57,207 nt of DNA, taken from Planctomycetota bacterium. Its GTDB lineage: Bacteria; Planctomycetota; UBA1135; UBA2386. Positions 45,784 through 55,625 of the stretch are shown in pieces (the stretch's first letter is position 1; the number at the start of each line of letters is the position of its first letter). The position numbers were made by a program, and so were the translations under genes. A model generated the notes under the pieces. The model was not told the DNA's origin and ran no database searches. It saw nothing but the letters and a program-made list of their open reading frames with translations. The stretch is from contig JADLFX010000017.1 of the NCBI GenBank assembly GCA_020849665.1, positions 1-57,207 of the forward strand. Direction: 5' to 3'.

Positions 45784-47601
45784 TCAGCGCCGCGGGAGCA
45801 CGCGCACCCGATCCAAGGCAGGGAGCGGTTCCCCTGCTCGTACGGTGGCCCGCAGCAGGAAGCGCACGTGCGAGACGGAGGCGATGGGGATGGACGCCGC
45901 CCCCGGCAGGGGGATCGGGGCGCTCAGGGAGCCCGGGTCCAGGAACGGCCGCGTCGTGTCGAATGGGTCGGGAGTGGCGACCTGGATGGCCACGCTCACG
46001 TCGCCGCGCGCGACCAGGACGCTCGGCTCGAGGGCGGTCGCACCGCTGCGCGGCAGGGGATACCAGGGGGTCCACGCCTCGACCGTGCAGGAGGCCTGCC
46101 CGGCAAGCCCTTGGGTGAAGAGCGGATGCACGGGTACGGGGGCGATGGCATCGCCCTGGACCTCCTCACCGGCAGCCAACACGGCGCCGCTGGGGATCCG
46201 GCCCGCGAGACGGATCCGGGTGCCGCTCACCAGCGCCAGAGCCGACGCCTCCCGCAGCCGCCTCTCGTCCCTGTGCTCGACCCGCCCCTCGACGGCGAGC
46301 TCGTCCCCGGCAACCAGCGCGCACCCCGCGAGCCCTGCGATCGCGGCCACGGGCTGGTCCGAGCCGGCCGCCGGCGCCGTGCCGGCCGGGGTCTCGAGGC
46401 GCAGGGTCCCGTCGATCCGGATCGTCGTCAGGGAACGCAGGACCAGGGGCTGCTCGCTGCGCACCGTCACACACACCCCGGCGGGGATCTCGATCGCGGA
46501 GAATGGGAACTCGTTCCCGGCGGAGCGGACTCGGGTGCCGTCGCCGCGGTCGAACGCCACGTCCGGCTGCAGGACCATGTCTGCCACCGGGCGGAACACG
46601 CCAAGGCTGCCGTCGCCCGCCTCCTGGCGGAGCCGCGGGAGGGCCAGCCCGCGCATGACCTCGAATCGCGGCCGGCCGTGAGCGGTGGGCGAGAAGGCCA
46701 CCGGACGATCGAAGTCCTCCTCCAGGAGGACCGGCTCGGCGCCGGCGAAGACCCGTACCGGCAAATAGCCCGAACCACCCGCGGGCGGACCGACTGGACG
46801 GCCGCGATAGTCGACCACGGCGTGGCTCCCGCCCTCGAGGACCAGGAAGAGCAGTTCGCCCTTGCGCACGCCCGCCTCCGGATCGAGCGCCACCTCCACG
46901 CTGCAACCCGGGTACGGATCGAGCGGATCGGCGAGCACCCGCACGGCGCTCACCCTCACCTCCTCGGCGCCCTCCCGGACGCGCACGGCCCGGAACGCGT
47001 GCGGGGTCAACGAGTCCGGCAGAGGCGGCAGGGTGAAGGTGATGCGGATCGTGCCGCCGGATTCGGCCATGGCCACCTCCTGGCTCGCGACCCGGAACGG
47101 TTCGGTGCCGTCCCCCACGGGCAGGAGGGGCGAGGCGTGGCCGGGGGGCACCGCAGCGACGGTGCGGAACGCCCACTCGTGCACCCGGTCCAGGACCCTG
47201 CCCGATGCGTCCCGCACCGCATTGGCGCGCGGAAACCCCGCCACGTGCAGGCGGTAGGTTCCGCCCATCCGGAAGCTGCCATCCGAGAGCCCCGCGGCCA
47301 GGGGCGGGTGCGGCTGGAACACCACCGAACGGGAGCGGACCTTGAGCGCGCCCCGCACAGCGCCCCCGGATTCGTCCGTGACCCAGACGGTGTCCGGCGA
47401 GATCGAGTACGGGTCCAGCGGTTCGCTGAAGTAGACGGTGAGGTCCTGGTTCAGGAAGAGCGCCGGCCCGGTACCGCTCGGCCCCAATTCCGGAACGACC
47501 CGGACCACCGTGAGCGCGGCGGCCGCACCCGGGCGCTCGCCACGGCACGCCAGGAGCGCGAGGGCGAGACCGAGGAGCGGGGCTTGGACCTTCCAGGACA
47601 T
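45784..47601 (-). CDS. Big_5 Ig-like lipoprotein without glycine-rich core
   Basis: 605 residues. A lipoprotein signal (L-G-L-A-L-A-L-L-A-C, lipid Cys near 19) is followed by Big_5-type Ig-like domains: F-L-N-Q-D-L-T-V-Y-F-S-E-P-L-D-P-Y-S-I, and a second one later. Around residue 370 it has the I-E-I-P-A-G-V-C-V-T-V and L-R-S-L-T-T-I-R-I-D-G-T-L-R-L strands that in the other family members stand just before the glycine-rich core; here the core is missing. The C-terminal beta domain ends in R-F-L-L-R-A-T-V...L-D-R-V-R-V-L-P-R-R. Probably an outer-membrane surface protein; function unknown. The ATG at 47601 sits at the signal peptide, and the gene is 182 bases upstream of the first upstream prepilin peptidase start candidate. 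Confidence 0.7.
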   Translation of the reverse strand: MSWKVQAPLLGLALALLACRGERPGAAAALTVVRVVPELGPSGTGPALFLNQDLTVYFSEPLDPYSISPDTVWVTDESGGAVRGALKVRSRSVVFQPHPPLAAGLSDGSFRMGGTYRLHVAGFPRANAVRDASGRVLDRVHEWAFRTVAAVPPGHASPLLPVGDGTEPFRVASQEVAMAESGGTIRITFTLPPLPDSLTPHAFRAVRVREGAEEVRVSAVRVLADPLDPYPGCSVEVALDPEAGVRKGELLFLVLEGGSHAVVDYRGRPVGPPAGGSGYLPVRVFAGAEPVLLEEDFDRPVAFSPTAHGRPRFEVMRGLALPRLRQEAGDGSLGVFRPVADMVLQPDVAFDRGDGTRVRSAGNEFPFSAIEIPAGVCVTVRSEQPLVLRSLTTIRIDGTLRLETPAGTAPAAGSDQPVAAIAGLAGCALVAGDELAVEGRVEHRDERRLREASALALVSGTRIRLAGRIPSGAVLAAGEEVQGDAIAPVPVHPLFTQGLAGQASCTVEAWTPWYPLPRSGATALEPSVLVARGDVSVAIQVATPDPFDTTRPFLDPGSLSAPIPLPGAASIPIASVSHVRFLLRATVRAGEPLPALDRVRVLPRR

Positions 47602-47769
47602 GTGGCGCGGGTGCGGCGACGAGCCATACGGCCGCTTGCTCCCATTCTCCACGGCGAAAGACGCGCGCGCAGAGCTTCCTCGGGGCGCCGGACGTCCGCT
47701 CCCCTGGATGCGAGGCCGGCTGCGGGCGGGGTGGGCGCCAGGCCCGGCGCCCCCCGGCGGGAGGCTCGG

Positions 47770-47788
47770 GCACCGGCCGCGCCGGTGC
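47770..47788 (-). terminator. GC hairpin after the 1331-residue surface protein gene
   Basis: GCACCGGC (47770-47777) and GCCGGTGC (47781-47788) form a perfect 8-bp stem with a CGC loop, about 58 bases past the stop at 47846. A second palindrome (CCCGGCGCCGGG, 47791-47802) is adjacent. There is no U-tract. Confidence 0.45.
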
Positions 47789-47845
47789 GGCCCGGCGCCG
47801 GGGGCTCCCGGCGCCGGCGGCACCTCGATGCTGGCGGGCGGCGGA

Positions 47846-50800
47846 TCAGTTCGGAACGGCCACGCGGTAGACGACCGCGATGCTCCTGAGGGAGGGCGAG
47901 AGCGCCGGCACGACCTGGGTGTTGTTCTCCATGACCACGCGCACGTTCATGTAGCGCGGCAGGAGCCCGGTCGCGACGTTGCGGATCGTGTCGATCTTCT
48001 CCTCCTCGACGTAGACCGTGAGGCCGGTCGCCGCGACGCGAGGCAGGTTGCCACCACCCGAGATGTTGAGCGGGTCCTTGTTGGAGTTCGGCACCGAGTA
48101 CCGGTAGGCCTCGCACGCGTAGTGCGGGTTCAGGAGGTTGCCGCGGTCCGTGGTCTCGGCCGGCTTGCGGTCGTAGATCGAGTTGGAGTTCTCGAACGTC
48201 TGCGCGAACCGGTACTCGAGCTTCACCTTCGTGCCGGCCGGCTGCGCCGTCGGCGGCGGATCGACGATCGAGGTGAAGTCCTTCACGAACACGGCCGGTC
48301 CGATCGTGGTCAGGTCGGGGACGCCAGCGGCGTTGCCGAGCCCGGGCCACGTCGTGTTGATCGCGCCCTGCAGGGCGTGGCGGTTCGGCTGCAGCGTGTC
48401 GAAGAACCCGAAGGTCATCGTCGACACCTTGCGGACGAAGTCCGCCTTGGCCCAGTGCGTGTGGCTGTCGCCGAAGCTGCGGGTCTTGTAGAGCCCCTGG
48501 ATCGGGTCGCCGAGACCGACGTCCTTGATCCAGATCTGGCTGGCCACGAACGTGTTCTCCGGGTCGACCTTCACCTCGACGTTGTTCTGCGGGTCGAAGC
48601 CGCCGACGTTGTGGACGCGGAACTTCGGCCAGTCGTAGCCGCGGCACGGATGCGGGGGCTGGATCGCCAGGGAGTTGTAGTAGCCGCAACCCAGCACGGT
48701 CCCCGGCCAGTTCGGCCCCACGAGCGCGATGTGGAAGAGGTTGGCGCCGGCGGCGATGCCGTTGGCGATGTTGTCCGGGTAGACCTTGAAGTCCATCAGC
48801 AGAGGCAGCGCGATCGGATCGTGGTCCAACGCGCGCCAGCCGAGGAAGTCACCCTCGTCCAGCACGTACATCGTTCCGCTGAAGCCCGCCGGGAGGCGGT
48901 CCGGCACCCAAGGCGAGCTGACATGCGCGGTGCGATCCCGGCTCGGCGGCAGCCCGTCGGGCTGGCGCGCGCCGCCCAGGCCCGTCACCTTGCCCTCGAC
49001 CGGGTCGATCGAGACCAGGCGCGAGTCGCGCCACGTGAACGTGCGCTCGAACTTCGGGTACGGCATGTAGAGCGTGCCGGTGGCGCCGATGAACGACTCG
49101 TTCGGGTTGATGGTGTAGATCTTGTCCTTCACCACCTCGGTCATCGTCGTGCCGCGGAGCGGGTTGTTGGCGAACGTGTCGCCGAGCCCGCTGAGCAGCG
49201 AGTCGCAGTCCAGCGCGCACGTTGGCGGCTGGCCGGGCGCGGTCGGCGGCGCGAGATAGAAGAGGATGTCCGGCCGCCGGTCCGAGTGGCCCATCGAGAT
49301 CGAGTAGCGGTCGAACACGTCGAAGAGCACCGGATCGTTGCGCCAGCTGGCCCAGTGCATCTGCTCGACGTCGAGCACGAACTGGGTCGGGTCGGTGTAG
49401 CTCAGCCCGAAGTCGTCCTCGCGGTAGGTCATCTGCACGCGCCCGCCGCGCGGCTGGTGCGGCTCGACGATCCCGCCGAACGTGCGCGGGCCGGGCGGCG
49501 GCTGGAACACCAGCGGCGGGTTCAGGTTGGTCGCCGTCATGTTGGGCGTCAGGTAGAGCGGTCCCAACGGCGCGGCCGGGGTCAGGTTCGGGTTCGCCGG
49601 CGGCGGCTGCGAGATGGTGTCCAGGCAGTGGCCCTTGTCGTAGCGCAGGATCGACCCCAGCGTCTGTCCGTCCGCGTAGCTGGTCGAGCGCGACGTCTCC
49701 GCCGCGAAGAGCCGGCCGTCGCGCAGGGCGAACTGGCCGAAGATGTCCACCGAGCCGGGCTTCGTGCCGTCCTCGTCGGCGTCCGCGAACCGGTAGATCC
49801 GCGAGCCCACGTGGTTGTTGTCGTCGCTGGGGTCCAGCGTGTAGCTCGCCGACCAGTTCGTGTTGGTGGCGGTGACGCGGCGATCGAAGACGTCGACCGT
49901 GTTGCGCGAGAGGTCGAACGCCCCCCTCTCGCCCAGGATCAGGTGCAGCCAGTACCGCTCGGCCTTGGTCTTCTCGTGGAAGTGCCCCAGCGGCTGGGTG
50001 AGCCGCAGCAAGGTGCCGTCACGCTCCTGGTCGATGAGGCGCGCGGCCAGGATCGACAGGCTGGACGGCTTCGGCTCCTTGATCAGGGCTGCGACGTTCT
50101 CGTCGGTGAAGTAGCTGTTGCTCAGGAAGAAGTTGTCGAGCGGCTGCACCGAATCGAGGTCCATCGGCTCGCTGAAGCGCAGCGCCACCGAGGCCGAGGC
50201 CTTGATCAGCGTCCCACGCGGGATCGGCTGGCGGTTCGCGTCCAGCAGCGGCGGGGCCGGATCGACGACCATGAACTCGCTGCGCCGCGTGGTGTCGGAC
50301 ACCACCGCGTTGCCGAAGCTCGCGTTGTACGGGACGTTCTCGTAATAGAAGCAGCGCAGCTTGCAGTCGGCGCCCAGCGGCAGGTCGCTCTTGACGAACG
50401 TGACCTGGTTGCCGGCCGGGTCGGTGAAGTCCAGCGAAGCCACGCGCACGCGCACGATGGACGCGCTGCCGTTGTCGGTGCCCGCGGCGTCCAGGCCGAG
50501 GGTGGGCAGGGCGGTGTCGCCCAGGACCGTGCCCACGGCGAGGTTCTGCAGGATCTCCGTGCGGATCCGGTAGCGCTGGTTGGTGCCGGGCACCGGCACG
50601 TCCTGGCTCAGCAGGTCGCCGGAGCGCAGCGGCTCGTCGGTGGGCACCTTGCTGGGTCCGCCAGGGAAGCCCGTGCTGGCCACGAGGCCGCCGTCGACGA
50701 ACGGCACCCGGCCGCGCACCGGCAGCTGGGAGTACCGCTTGTTCAGGGTCAACACCCGGTTCTGGCGGTCGATCTCGATGATGCCCATCGAGACGTCCGC

Positions 50801-51841
50801 GACCAGCATCGGCCGCTCGTTGTCCACCAGGACGCCCACCCGGCCATCCGCCTGGTTGCCAGAGCGGAAGTCGCGGATCACCGCGGTGTCGCCGCGCGCG
50901 TCGATGCCGTTCAGCTCCGGCACGGCGTCGGCTTCGACCCGGAAGTTGCGCGACACGATGCCGGAGGTCGGCATCGCGATCCGCAGGTTGGCGGTGACGT
51001 TGTCCTGGCTGGCCGGGAGACCGTTGCTGGACTGACCGCCCAGGGTCTCGCCACCGATCAGCGTGGTGTCGGCCACGATGGCATTGCCCTTGGCGACCAG
51101 GCGCGTGCTCAGCGGCCGGAACGCAGCGCCGGGCTGTGCGGTCTTGGGATCGGCCCGGAACTCCAGGAACTGCACGGCCGACGGATTCGCCTGCAGGAAC
51201 GCCGTGTCGATGCTGAGCTGGCGGTCGAAGGTGAGCTTGATGGCGGCGTTGCGCGGCACCACCGGGATCGGGCGGTTCACCGTGTTCTGGCCGCGGTACG
51301 AAGCCGGCACCTCGTTCAGGAACGCGGTGGCCTCCTGCAATGCGGCCTGGAACCGCCCCTTCTCCGTGGGTGCGGTGTCATCCCAGAGGATCACGAGCTC
51401 CTCGTGCCCGACCGTGACGTCGAACGGCCGGAACCGGAAGTCCGCGTCCTGGCGTTCCTCGCCCAGCGCGTCGAAGAGCGGTTGCGTCTCGATCGTGGCG
51501 CTCACCACGACGTCGCGCTCCACGAGCACCGGCACGCGGTTGTAGACCGCGCGACGGTCCGCGACGCCGGGGTTCACCCGACGGTACGCGTACACATCCA
51601 CCAGCCTGCCGTACTCGACCTTCAGCAGCTTGGCGGCGCCGCCGACCGAGGTGCCGGGCGCGCCCTCGCCGCCCGAGCTGCCGTCGCAGCCGGCCAGCAG
51701 TGCCACCGCGAACGTGGCGCACAGGACGAGGCCGCTGCGCCACGGGAGATGCCTGGACTTGCCTCGCGCCAGACCGCCGCGGGACTGAGGGGCGGCATGG
51801 CCGGAGGAGTGGGACCGCGAAGCGGCGGTTGGACAGCTCAT
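47846..51841 (-). CDS. large Ig-like surface lipoprotein (B type, 1331 aa)
   Basis: 1331 residues. A long charged leader (about 36 residues) precedes the hydrophobic segment L-V-L-C-A-T-F-A-V-A-L-L-A-G-C, lipid Cys near 52. The mature part is all-beta with Big_5-like domains (A-A-I-K-L-T-F-D-R-Q-L-S-I-D, S-V-A-L-R-F-S-E-P-M-D-L-D-S). Its second half aligns with the gene cut by the window edge: D-L/V-E-Q-M-x-W-A, D-x-F-D-R, G-H-S-x-x-R-P, L-P-L-L-x-D-F-x-V-Y-P-D, V-Y/H-W-x-x-A-D-F. The C-terminus reads M-N-V-R-V-V-M-E-N-N...I-A-V-V-Y-R. Function unknown; exported and lipid-anchored. The ATG at 51841 is the first start before the hydrophobic segment. The Shine-Dalgarno sequence is weak. Confidence 0.72.
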   Translation of the reverse strand: MSCPTAASRSHSSGHAAPQSRGGLARGKSRHLPWRSGLVLCATFAVALLAGCDGSSGGEGAPGTSVGGAAKLLKVEYGRLVDVYAYRRVNPGVADRRAVYNRVPVLVERDVVVSATIETQPLFDALGEERQDADFRFRPFDVTVGHEELVILWDDTAPTEKGRFQAALQEATAFLNEVPASYRGQNTVNRPIPVVPRNAAIKLTFDRQLSIDTAFLQANPSAVQFLEFRADPKTAQPGAAFRPLSTRLVAKGNAIVADTTLIGGETLGGQSSNGLPASQDNVTANLRIAMPTSGIVSRNFRVEADAVPELNGIDARGDTAVIRDFRSGNQADGRVGVLVDNERPMLVADVSMGIIEIDRQNRVLTLNKRYSQLPVRGRVPFVDGGLVASTGFPGGPSKVPTDEPLRSGDLLSQDVPVPGTNQRYRIRTEILQNLAVGTVLGDTALPTLGLDAAGTDNGSASIVRVRVASLDFTDPAGNQVTFVKSDLPLGADCKLRCFYYENVPYNASFGNAVVSDTTRRSEFMVVDPAPPLLDANRQPIPRGTLIKASASVALRFSEPMDLDSVQPLDNFFLSNSYFTDENVAALIKEPKPSSLSILAARLIDQERDGTLLRLTQPLGHFHEKTKAERYWLHLILGERGAFDLSRNTVDVFDRRVTATNTNWSASYTLDPSDDNNHVGSRIYRFADADEDGTKPGSVDIFGQFALRDGRLFAAETSRSTSYADGQTLGSILRYDKGHCLDTISQPPPANPNLTPAAPLGPLYLTPNMTATNLNPPLVFQPPPGPRTFGGIVEPHQPRGGRVQMTYREDDFGLSYTDPTQFVLDVEQMHWASWRNDPVLFDVFDRYSISMGHSDRRPDILFYLAPPTAPGQPPTCALDCDSLLSGLGDTFANNPLRGTTMTEVVKDKIYTINPNESFIGATGTLYMPYPKFERTFTWRDSRLVSIDPVEGKVTGLGGARQPDGLPPSRDRTAHVSSPWVPDRLPAGFSGTMYVLDEGDFLGWRALDHDPIALPLLMDFKVYPDNIANGIAAGANLFHIALVGPNWPGTVLGCGYYNSLAIQPPHPCRGYDWPKFRVHNVGGFDPQNNVEVKVDPENTFVASQIWIKDVGLGDPIQGLYKTRSFGDSHTHWAKADFVRKVSTMTFGFFDTLQPNRHALQGAINTTWPGLGNAAGVPDLTTIGPAVFVKDFTSIVDPPPTAQPAGTKVKLEYRFAQTFENSNSIYDRKPAETTDRGNLLNPHYACEAYRYSVPNSNKDPLNISGGGNLPRVAATGLTVYVEEEKIDTIRNVATGLLPRYMNVRVVMENNTQVVPALSPSLRSIAVVYRVAVPN

Positions 51842-51875
51842 GTTGGGTCTCGGATTGCGGAATGCGGGTGGTGCA

Positions 51876-51908
51876 GGAGGTCGGCGGCCGCAGCGGCCTC
51901 CGACCTCC
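51876..51908 (-). terminator. near-perfect 16-bp hairpin in the leader of the 47846-51841 gene
   Basis: GGAGGTCGGCGGCCGC (51876-51891) and GCGGCCTCCGACCTCC (51893-51908) are inverted repeats with one mismatch. The effective loop is a few bases at the apex. It lies 35 bases upstream of the ATG at 51841 and 100 bases after the stop of the preceding gene, so it could be a terminator or an attenuator. Confidence 0.5.
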
Positions 51909-51981
51909 ACCAGGAACTAGCTCTGCTGGATCGATCGCGTCACTGACTGTGTAGGACCCGCGTCACCAGCGCGGGCTCGGG

Positions 51982-52004
51982 CTCGCCGCCGCGGCGGCGG
52001 CGAG
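51982..52004 (-). terminator. 11-bp perfect inverted repeat directly after stop codon
   Basis: CTCGCCGCCGC (51982-51992) and GCGGCGGCGAG (51994-52004) are exact inverted repeats around one base. The repeat starts 4 bases after the stop codon of the glycine-rich protein gene. There is no U-tract on the minus strand. Confidence 0.5.
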
Positions 52005-52008
52005 GAAC

Positions 52009-55000
52009 TCAGAACCGATAGGGGATCACCAGGTCCAGGACCGACGGACGCGGGTCCGACGGGCTCAGGCTCACACCGGGGCGCAGGTTGCCCGGCTCCT
52101 CGGAGAAGAGCAGATTGAACTGGACCTCCCACTGCACGAAGGCCGCGGCGAACTGCCGGATCTCCTCGACCTTCGCCGCGGAGTTCACGTCGAAGAGGAA
52201 GGTTCCGACCTGGTTGGGGAGCCGGTTCAGATCGATGCGGGTCTGCCCCGGAGGCTGGTAGTTCGGCTTGCCCGGATCCTTGTGGAAGGCGAAGCCGAAG
52301 CGCACGTTGGCGTACGGCACGTTGCGCCCGTTGGCGATGTACGACGGGCCCAGGCCCACGGCGCGATCGGTGACCAGGCGGAAGAACTTGGCGCGGATCA
52401 CCATGGTCTTCACGTCGGTCTCGCTGTTGCCCACTCCCGGCAGCGCACCGGCCGGGTCGAGGAACACCGCGCTGTCGCTGTGGCCGAGGATCCGGAAGTC
52501 CGTCACCACGGTGCCATTGAGGTTCACCAGCTCGGCGCGGTAGTGCGCGAACCGGTCCCTGGACACCACGCCGAGCGGCGCGTTCGCCAACCGCACCTCA
52601 TAGGCCGGCTGGCCGTCGAAGGTGGCGTTGGCGTTGGTCGACACGATGTTCAGCGTGATGTTCTGCAGCTCGGCCGGGATCGGGTAGATGACCGGCACGC
52701 TCGGCTGCGTCGCGTCGTAGTTGGCGTAGCCGACGTAGTTCGCCTGGCTCAGGTTGGTGCCCGCGAAGTAGTACGCGGGGCCGGTGCCGAACCCGGTCTG
52801 CGGGTCCTTCACCACGCCGCGCGGCAGTCCGTCCGGCGCGTTGATCTCGCGCCGCACCGCCGCGCCGAGGTCGATCCAGCGCGAACGGGCCCGCGACAGC
52901 GGACCGAACGGGCACGGCATCAGGATCGGCGAGGGGCGGATGTCGCCTTCGCCGTCCACGCCGGTGGTACCGCCTTCCCAGGCGGCCTTGAGGTTGATCA
53001 ACTGGTTGTTGTCGTCGACGAACTGGCCGCTGGCGTTGGGGAAGCCGCGCCAGGCGATGTAGCGCTGCTTCTCGGTCCCGGTCAGGATGTCGGTGCCGCG
53101 CCGCACGATGATGCTGTCGTCCAGCACGGTGTTGGTCGTGTCGGCGTTGTTGCCGGCCGGAGCCATGAGCTGGACGATCCCCATGCCGCCCATCGCGCCG
53201 GTGGGGTTCTGGTCCCACGCATCGGGGATCGTGGGCGGCGGGTACTTGGTGTCGATCTGCGCGCCACCGAAGGAACCCTGGGTGCCGACGCCGCCGTCGG
53301 CCGAGATCGCGAAGTCGTAGTTGCGGTTGGCGTAGGTCTCGCCCTGCACCGTGAACTCGATGGTGCGGGCCGCCATCAGCACGATCATGCCGCCGGCGCC
53401 GCCGGCGCCGCCGCCACCCTGGTTGTTGCCGCCGGCCTGCTCACCGCCACCGCCATTGCCGCCGTTGGCGAGGATCTTGCCGGACGGGCCGACCTTGATG
53501 GAGCCGAGCGCCTTGATGATCAGGACGCCCGCGCCACCACCGCCGCCGCCGCCCTTGTTGTCGTTGATCCAGCCGGGGTTCGCGCCGCAGACGTTGCTGC
53601 GGTCGCCGCCACCGCCGCCGCCCTGGCCGCCGACCGGAGCGAGCAGCTCGCCGGTGATGCGGATCTGGCGGTTCACGTCGATCGCGGAACCCCAGTAGTT
53701 GTTGTCCCGCCGGGCATCGGTGAACACCGCCACTCCGGAGTTGCCGCCCGGCAGGCTGCGCGTGGTCGAACCGCTGGCACCGATGCAGCCGAACCCGCCG
53801 ATGCCGCGCTGCTGCGGGAACTTGTTGCCGGTGGTCTTGGCCGGGAAGTTGGGATCGCCCTGCACGGCCATGGCACCACCACCGCCGCCCGATCCGCGGT
53901 TGCAGGTCGAGGTGCAGCTGAGCTGGCCACCCTGCCCGCCCTTGCCCGCCGCGTTGCCGGCGCCGTTGCCAGCTTCGCCGCGCTCCGAAGGGCCGTTCAC
54001 GTTCGGGCTGCCGCGGCCGCCGGCGCCGCCGCCGCAGGCGCCGACGCCACCTGCGGTCGGGAAGTTGGCTGCGTTCAGGGTGTCGACGCGCGCGCCCAGA
54101 CCGCCGTTCACGGTGAGCGTGCCGTTGACGATGAAGTCGCCGGTGATCAACCACACCATCGGCCGCGTGCCGGTGCCGATCACCGTCACGCCCGAGGGGA
54201 TGGTCACGTTGCGGAAGTTGAACACGCCGCCCTGCACGTTGATCGGCGGCGCTCCCTTGGGAACGATCTGGGTGAAGTCGGTGTTCAGCACCACCTCACG
54301 GGAGGCCGGCTCGTAGTCGAGGATGGTCGAGGTGCCCTCGAACTCGAAGTTCGCGCGGATGAAGCCCTGGCCGAGCTCGGCGCGCGGGTCGAGGAACGCC
54401 GCGTCGGGATCCACCTGGTTGGTAGAGTCGAAGCCCTCCACCACCGCATCGAACTGCGGCTCGTAGGACTGCCGCGTGTTGAACTCGGCGAAGATCCGGT
54501 TGTAGCCGACGTCGTTGACGTTGGACTCGCCGGCGATGTCCTCGAGCGTGTTCTCGACGATCACGCGGATGCTCGCGTTGTTGGGCAGCACGCCCACCGG
54601 CCGCAGGACCAGGGTCGAGCCGTCCAGGGTGTTGACCTCGAGGTCCACGTCGGCCGGGATCCAGGCGTTGCGGCCACGGAGCGGATCCGGGTCGTCGTAC
54701 TCGAGGAACACGCGGCCGCGACGGCCCGGATCCCGCGTGAGCGGGTCGGTCTCGACCGTGACCGGCACGTTGGTGCTGGCCGGGTTCAGGGGCTGGTCGA
54801 AGCGCAGGCGCACCTCGACCGCTGCCAGACCGAGCTTGTTCAGTGCCACCCCGGTGCTGTCGCTGGGCGTCACCGAGAAACCGGCGCGGCGCGGGCCGCC
54901 GGCCTTGGTGTCACGGAAGAGCTGCGAGGGCGTGGTGCCGTCCGCGGTGGAGAACTGGAACGAGATCGGCTGGGCCACGCTCTTGCCGCGGCTGTCCTTG

Positions 55001-55440
55001 AGCACCGCGCCGTTGCGCGGATCGCCGCCCACGATCTGCACCACGTACCGCCTGCCGGGACGGAATCCGCCGTCGTCGTAGGCATTGTTGGTGGGGAACC
55101 GGGGCACGAACTCCAGGCGGCGCCCCACGTCCGCGTCGCCCGGCGCCGCGGAGAGCCGGAACGTCCCCGAAGGCTGCTCCGACACCGGGTCGCCGTTCAG
55201 GTTGAACACCGCGAAGCTGATCGTGTTCAGGTTGGCCGTGGCGAGATCGACGGTGTTGCTGAAGTCGATCGAGATCGGCTCGTTCAGGAACAGTCGCCCG
55301 TTGTTGGCAGGCTCGGTGCGCAGCACCAGGAAGTCGCCTCCCGTGCCCTTGATGGCCGAGGAGTCGCCGCCGCCGGAGCAGCCGGCGAGCAGGAACGCCA
55401 GCAGGGCCGCCGGCAGGGACGCGATCCGGATGGTCTTCAT
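52009..55440 (-). CDS. large glycine-rich Ig-like surface lipoprotein (A type)
   Basis: 1143 residues. A lipoprotein signal (L-L-A-F-L-L-A-G-C, lipid Cys about 20) leads to Big_5-like domains (N-E-P-I-S-I-D-F-S-N-T-V-D, V-R-L-R-F-D-Q-P-L-N-P), and a V-F-N-F-R-N-V-T-I-P-S-G-V-T-V strand block. A glycine-rich core follows (about 455-760) with G-G-G-G runs and scattered cysteines (L-S-C-T-S-T-C-N-R-G, F-G-C-I-G, N-V-C-G). A long C-terminal beta region ends with L-V-I-P-Y-R-F. It lacks the N-terminal Cys cluster of the tandem pair at 23-29 kb but shares their core. AAGGAG upstream favours the ATG at 55440 (9-base spacing) over the ATG at 55446 (3-base spacing). Confidence 0.74.
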   Translation of the reverse strand: MKTIRIASLPAALLAFLLAGCSGGGDSSAIKGTGGDFLVLRTEPANNGRLFLNEPISIDFSNTVDLATANLNTISFAVFNLNGDPVSEQPSGTFRLSAAPGDADVGRRLEFVPRFPTNNAYDDGGFRPGRRYVVQIVGGDPRNGAVLKDSRGKSVAQPISFQFSTADGTTPSQLFRDTKAGGPRRAGFSVTPSDSTGVALNKLGLAAVEVRLRFDQPLNPASTNVPVTVETDPLTRDPGRRGRVFLEYDDPDPLRGRNAWIPADVDLEVNTLDGSTLVLRPVGVLPNNASIRVIVENTLEDIAGESNVNDVGYNRIFAEFNTRQSYEPQFDAVVEGFDSTNQVDPDAAFLDPRAELGQGFIRANFEFEGTSTILDYEPASREVVLNTDFTQIVPKGAPPINVQGGVFNFRNVTIPSGVTVIGTGTRPMVWLITGDFIVNGTLTVNGGLGARVDTLNAANFPTAGGVGACGGGAGGRGSPNVNGPSERGEAGNGAGNAAGKGGQGGQLSCTSTCNRGSGGGGGAMAVQGDPNFPAKTTGNKFPQQRGIGGFGCIGASGSTTRSLPGGNSGVAVFTDARRDNNYWGSAIDVNRQIRITGELLAPVGGQGGGGGGDRSNVCGANPGWINDNKGGGGGGGAGVLIIKALGSIKVGPSGKILANGGNGGGGEQAGGNNQGGGGAGGAGGMIVLMAARTIEFTVQGETYANRNYDFAISADGGVGTQGSFGGAQIDTKYPPPTIPDAWDQNPTGAMGGMGIVQLMAPAGNNADTTNTVLDDSIIVRRGTDILTGTEKQRYIAWRGFPNASGQFVDDNNQLINLKAAWEGGTTGVDGEGDIRPSPILMPCPFGPLSRARSRWIDLGAAVRREINAPDGLPRGVVKDPQTGFGTGPAYYFAGTNLSQANYVGYANYDATQPSVPVIYPIPAELQNITLNIVSTNANATFDGQPAYEVRLANAPLGVVSRDRFAHYRAELVNLNGTVVTDFRILGHSDSAVFLDPAGALPGVGNSETDVKTMVIRAKFFRLVTDRAVGLGPSYIANGRNVPYANVRFGFAFHKDPGKPNYQPPGQTRIDLNRLPNQVGTFLFDVNSAAKVEEIRQFAAAFVQWEVQFNLLFSEEPGNLRPGVSLSPSDPRPSVLDLVIPYRF

Positions 55441-55625
55441 CGTCATGGTCTCCTTGGTCACCGTCGCGCCAGCAACCGAGGACGCGCGGTCGTCCGGTCC
55501 TGGTAGCCACGTAACGGGGGTGGGGAACTCGTTCTGGTTCTGCGTAGCAGGGCTCATCAGGGTAACACCCGCGCCGGAGGGTCGGCGGGAGTGGAGGGAA
55601 GGGTCGATGGCAGGGACGCCAGGGT

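Noticed and set aside
53300..54100. CRISPR or tandem DNA repeat in the glycine-rich coding region
   Set aside because: The GCC/GGC-rich repetition follows glycine codons and has no constant repeat/spacer unit. It is coding sequence.
47438..55506. Very long plus-strand frames (1502 and 1074 codons) opposite the large surface proteins
   Set aside because: Val/Arg/His-rich shadows of the minus-strand genes. No starts with ribosome sites and no domains.
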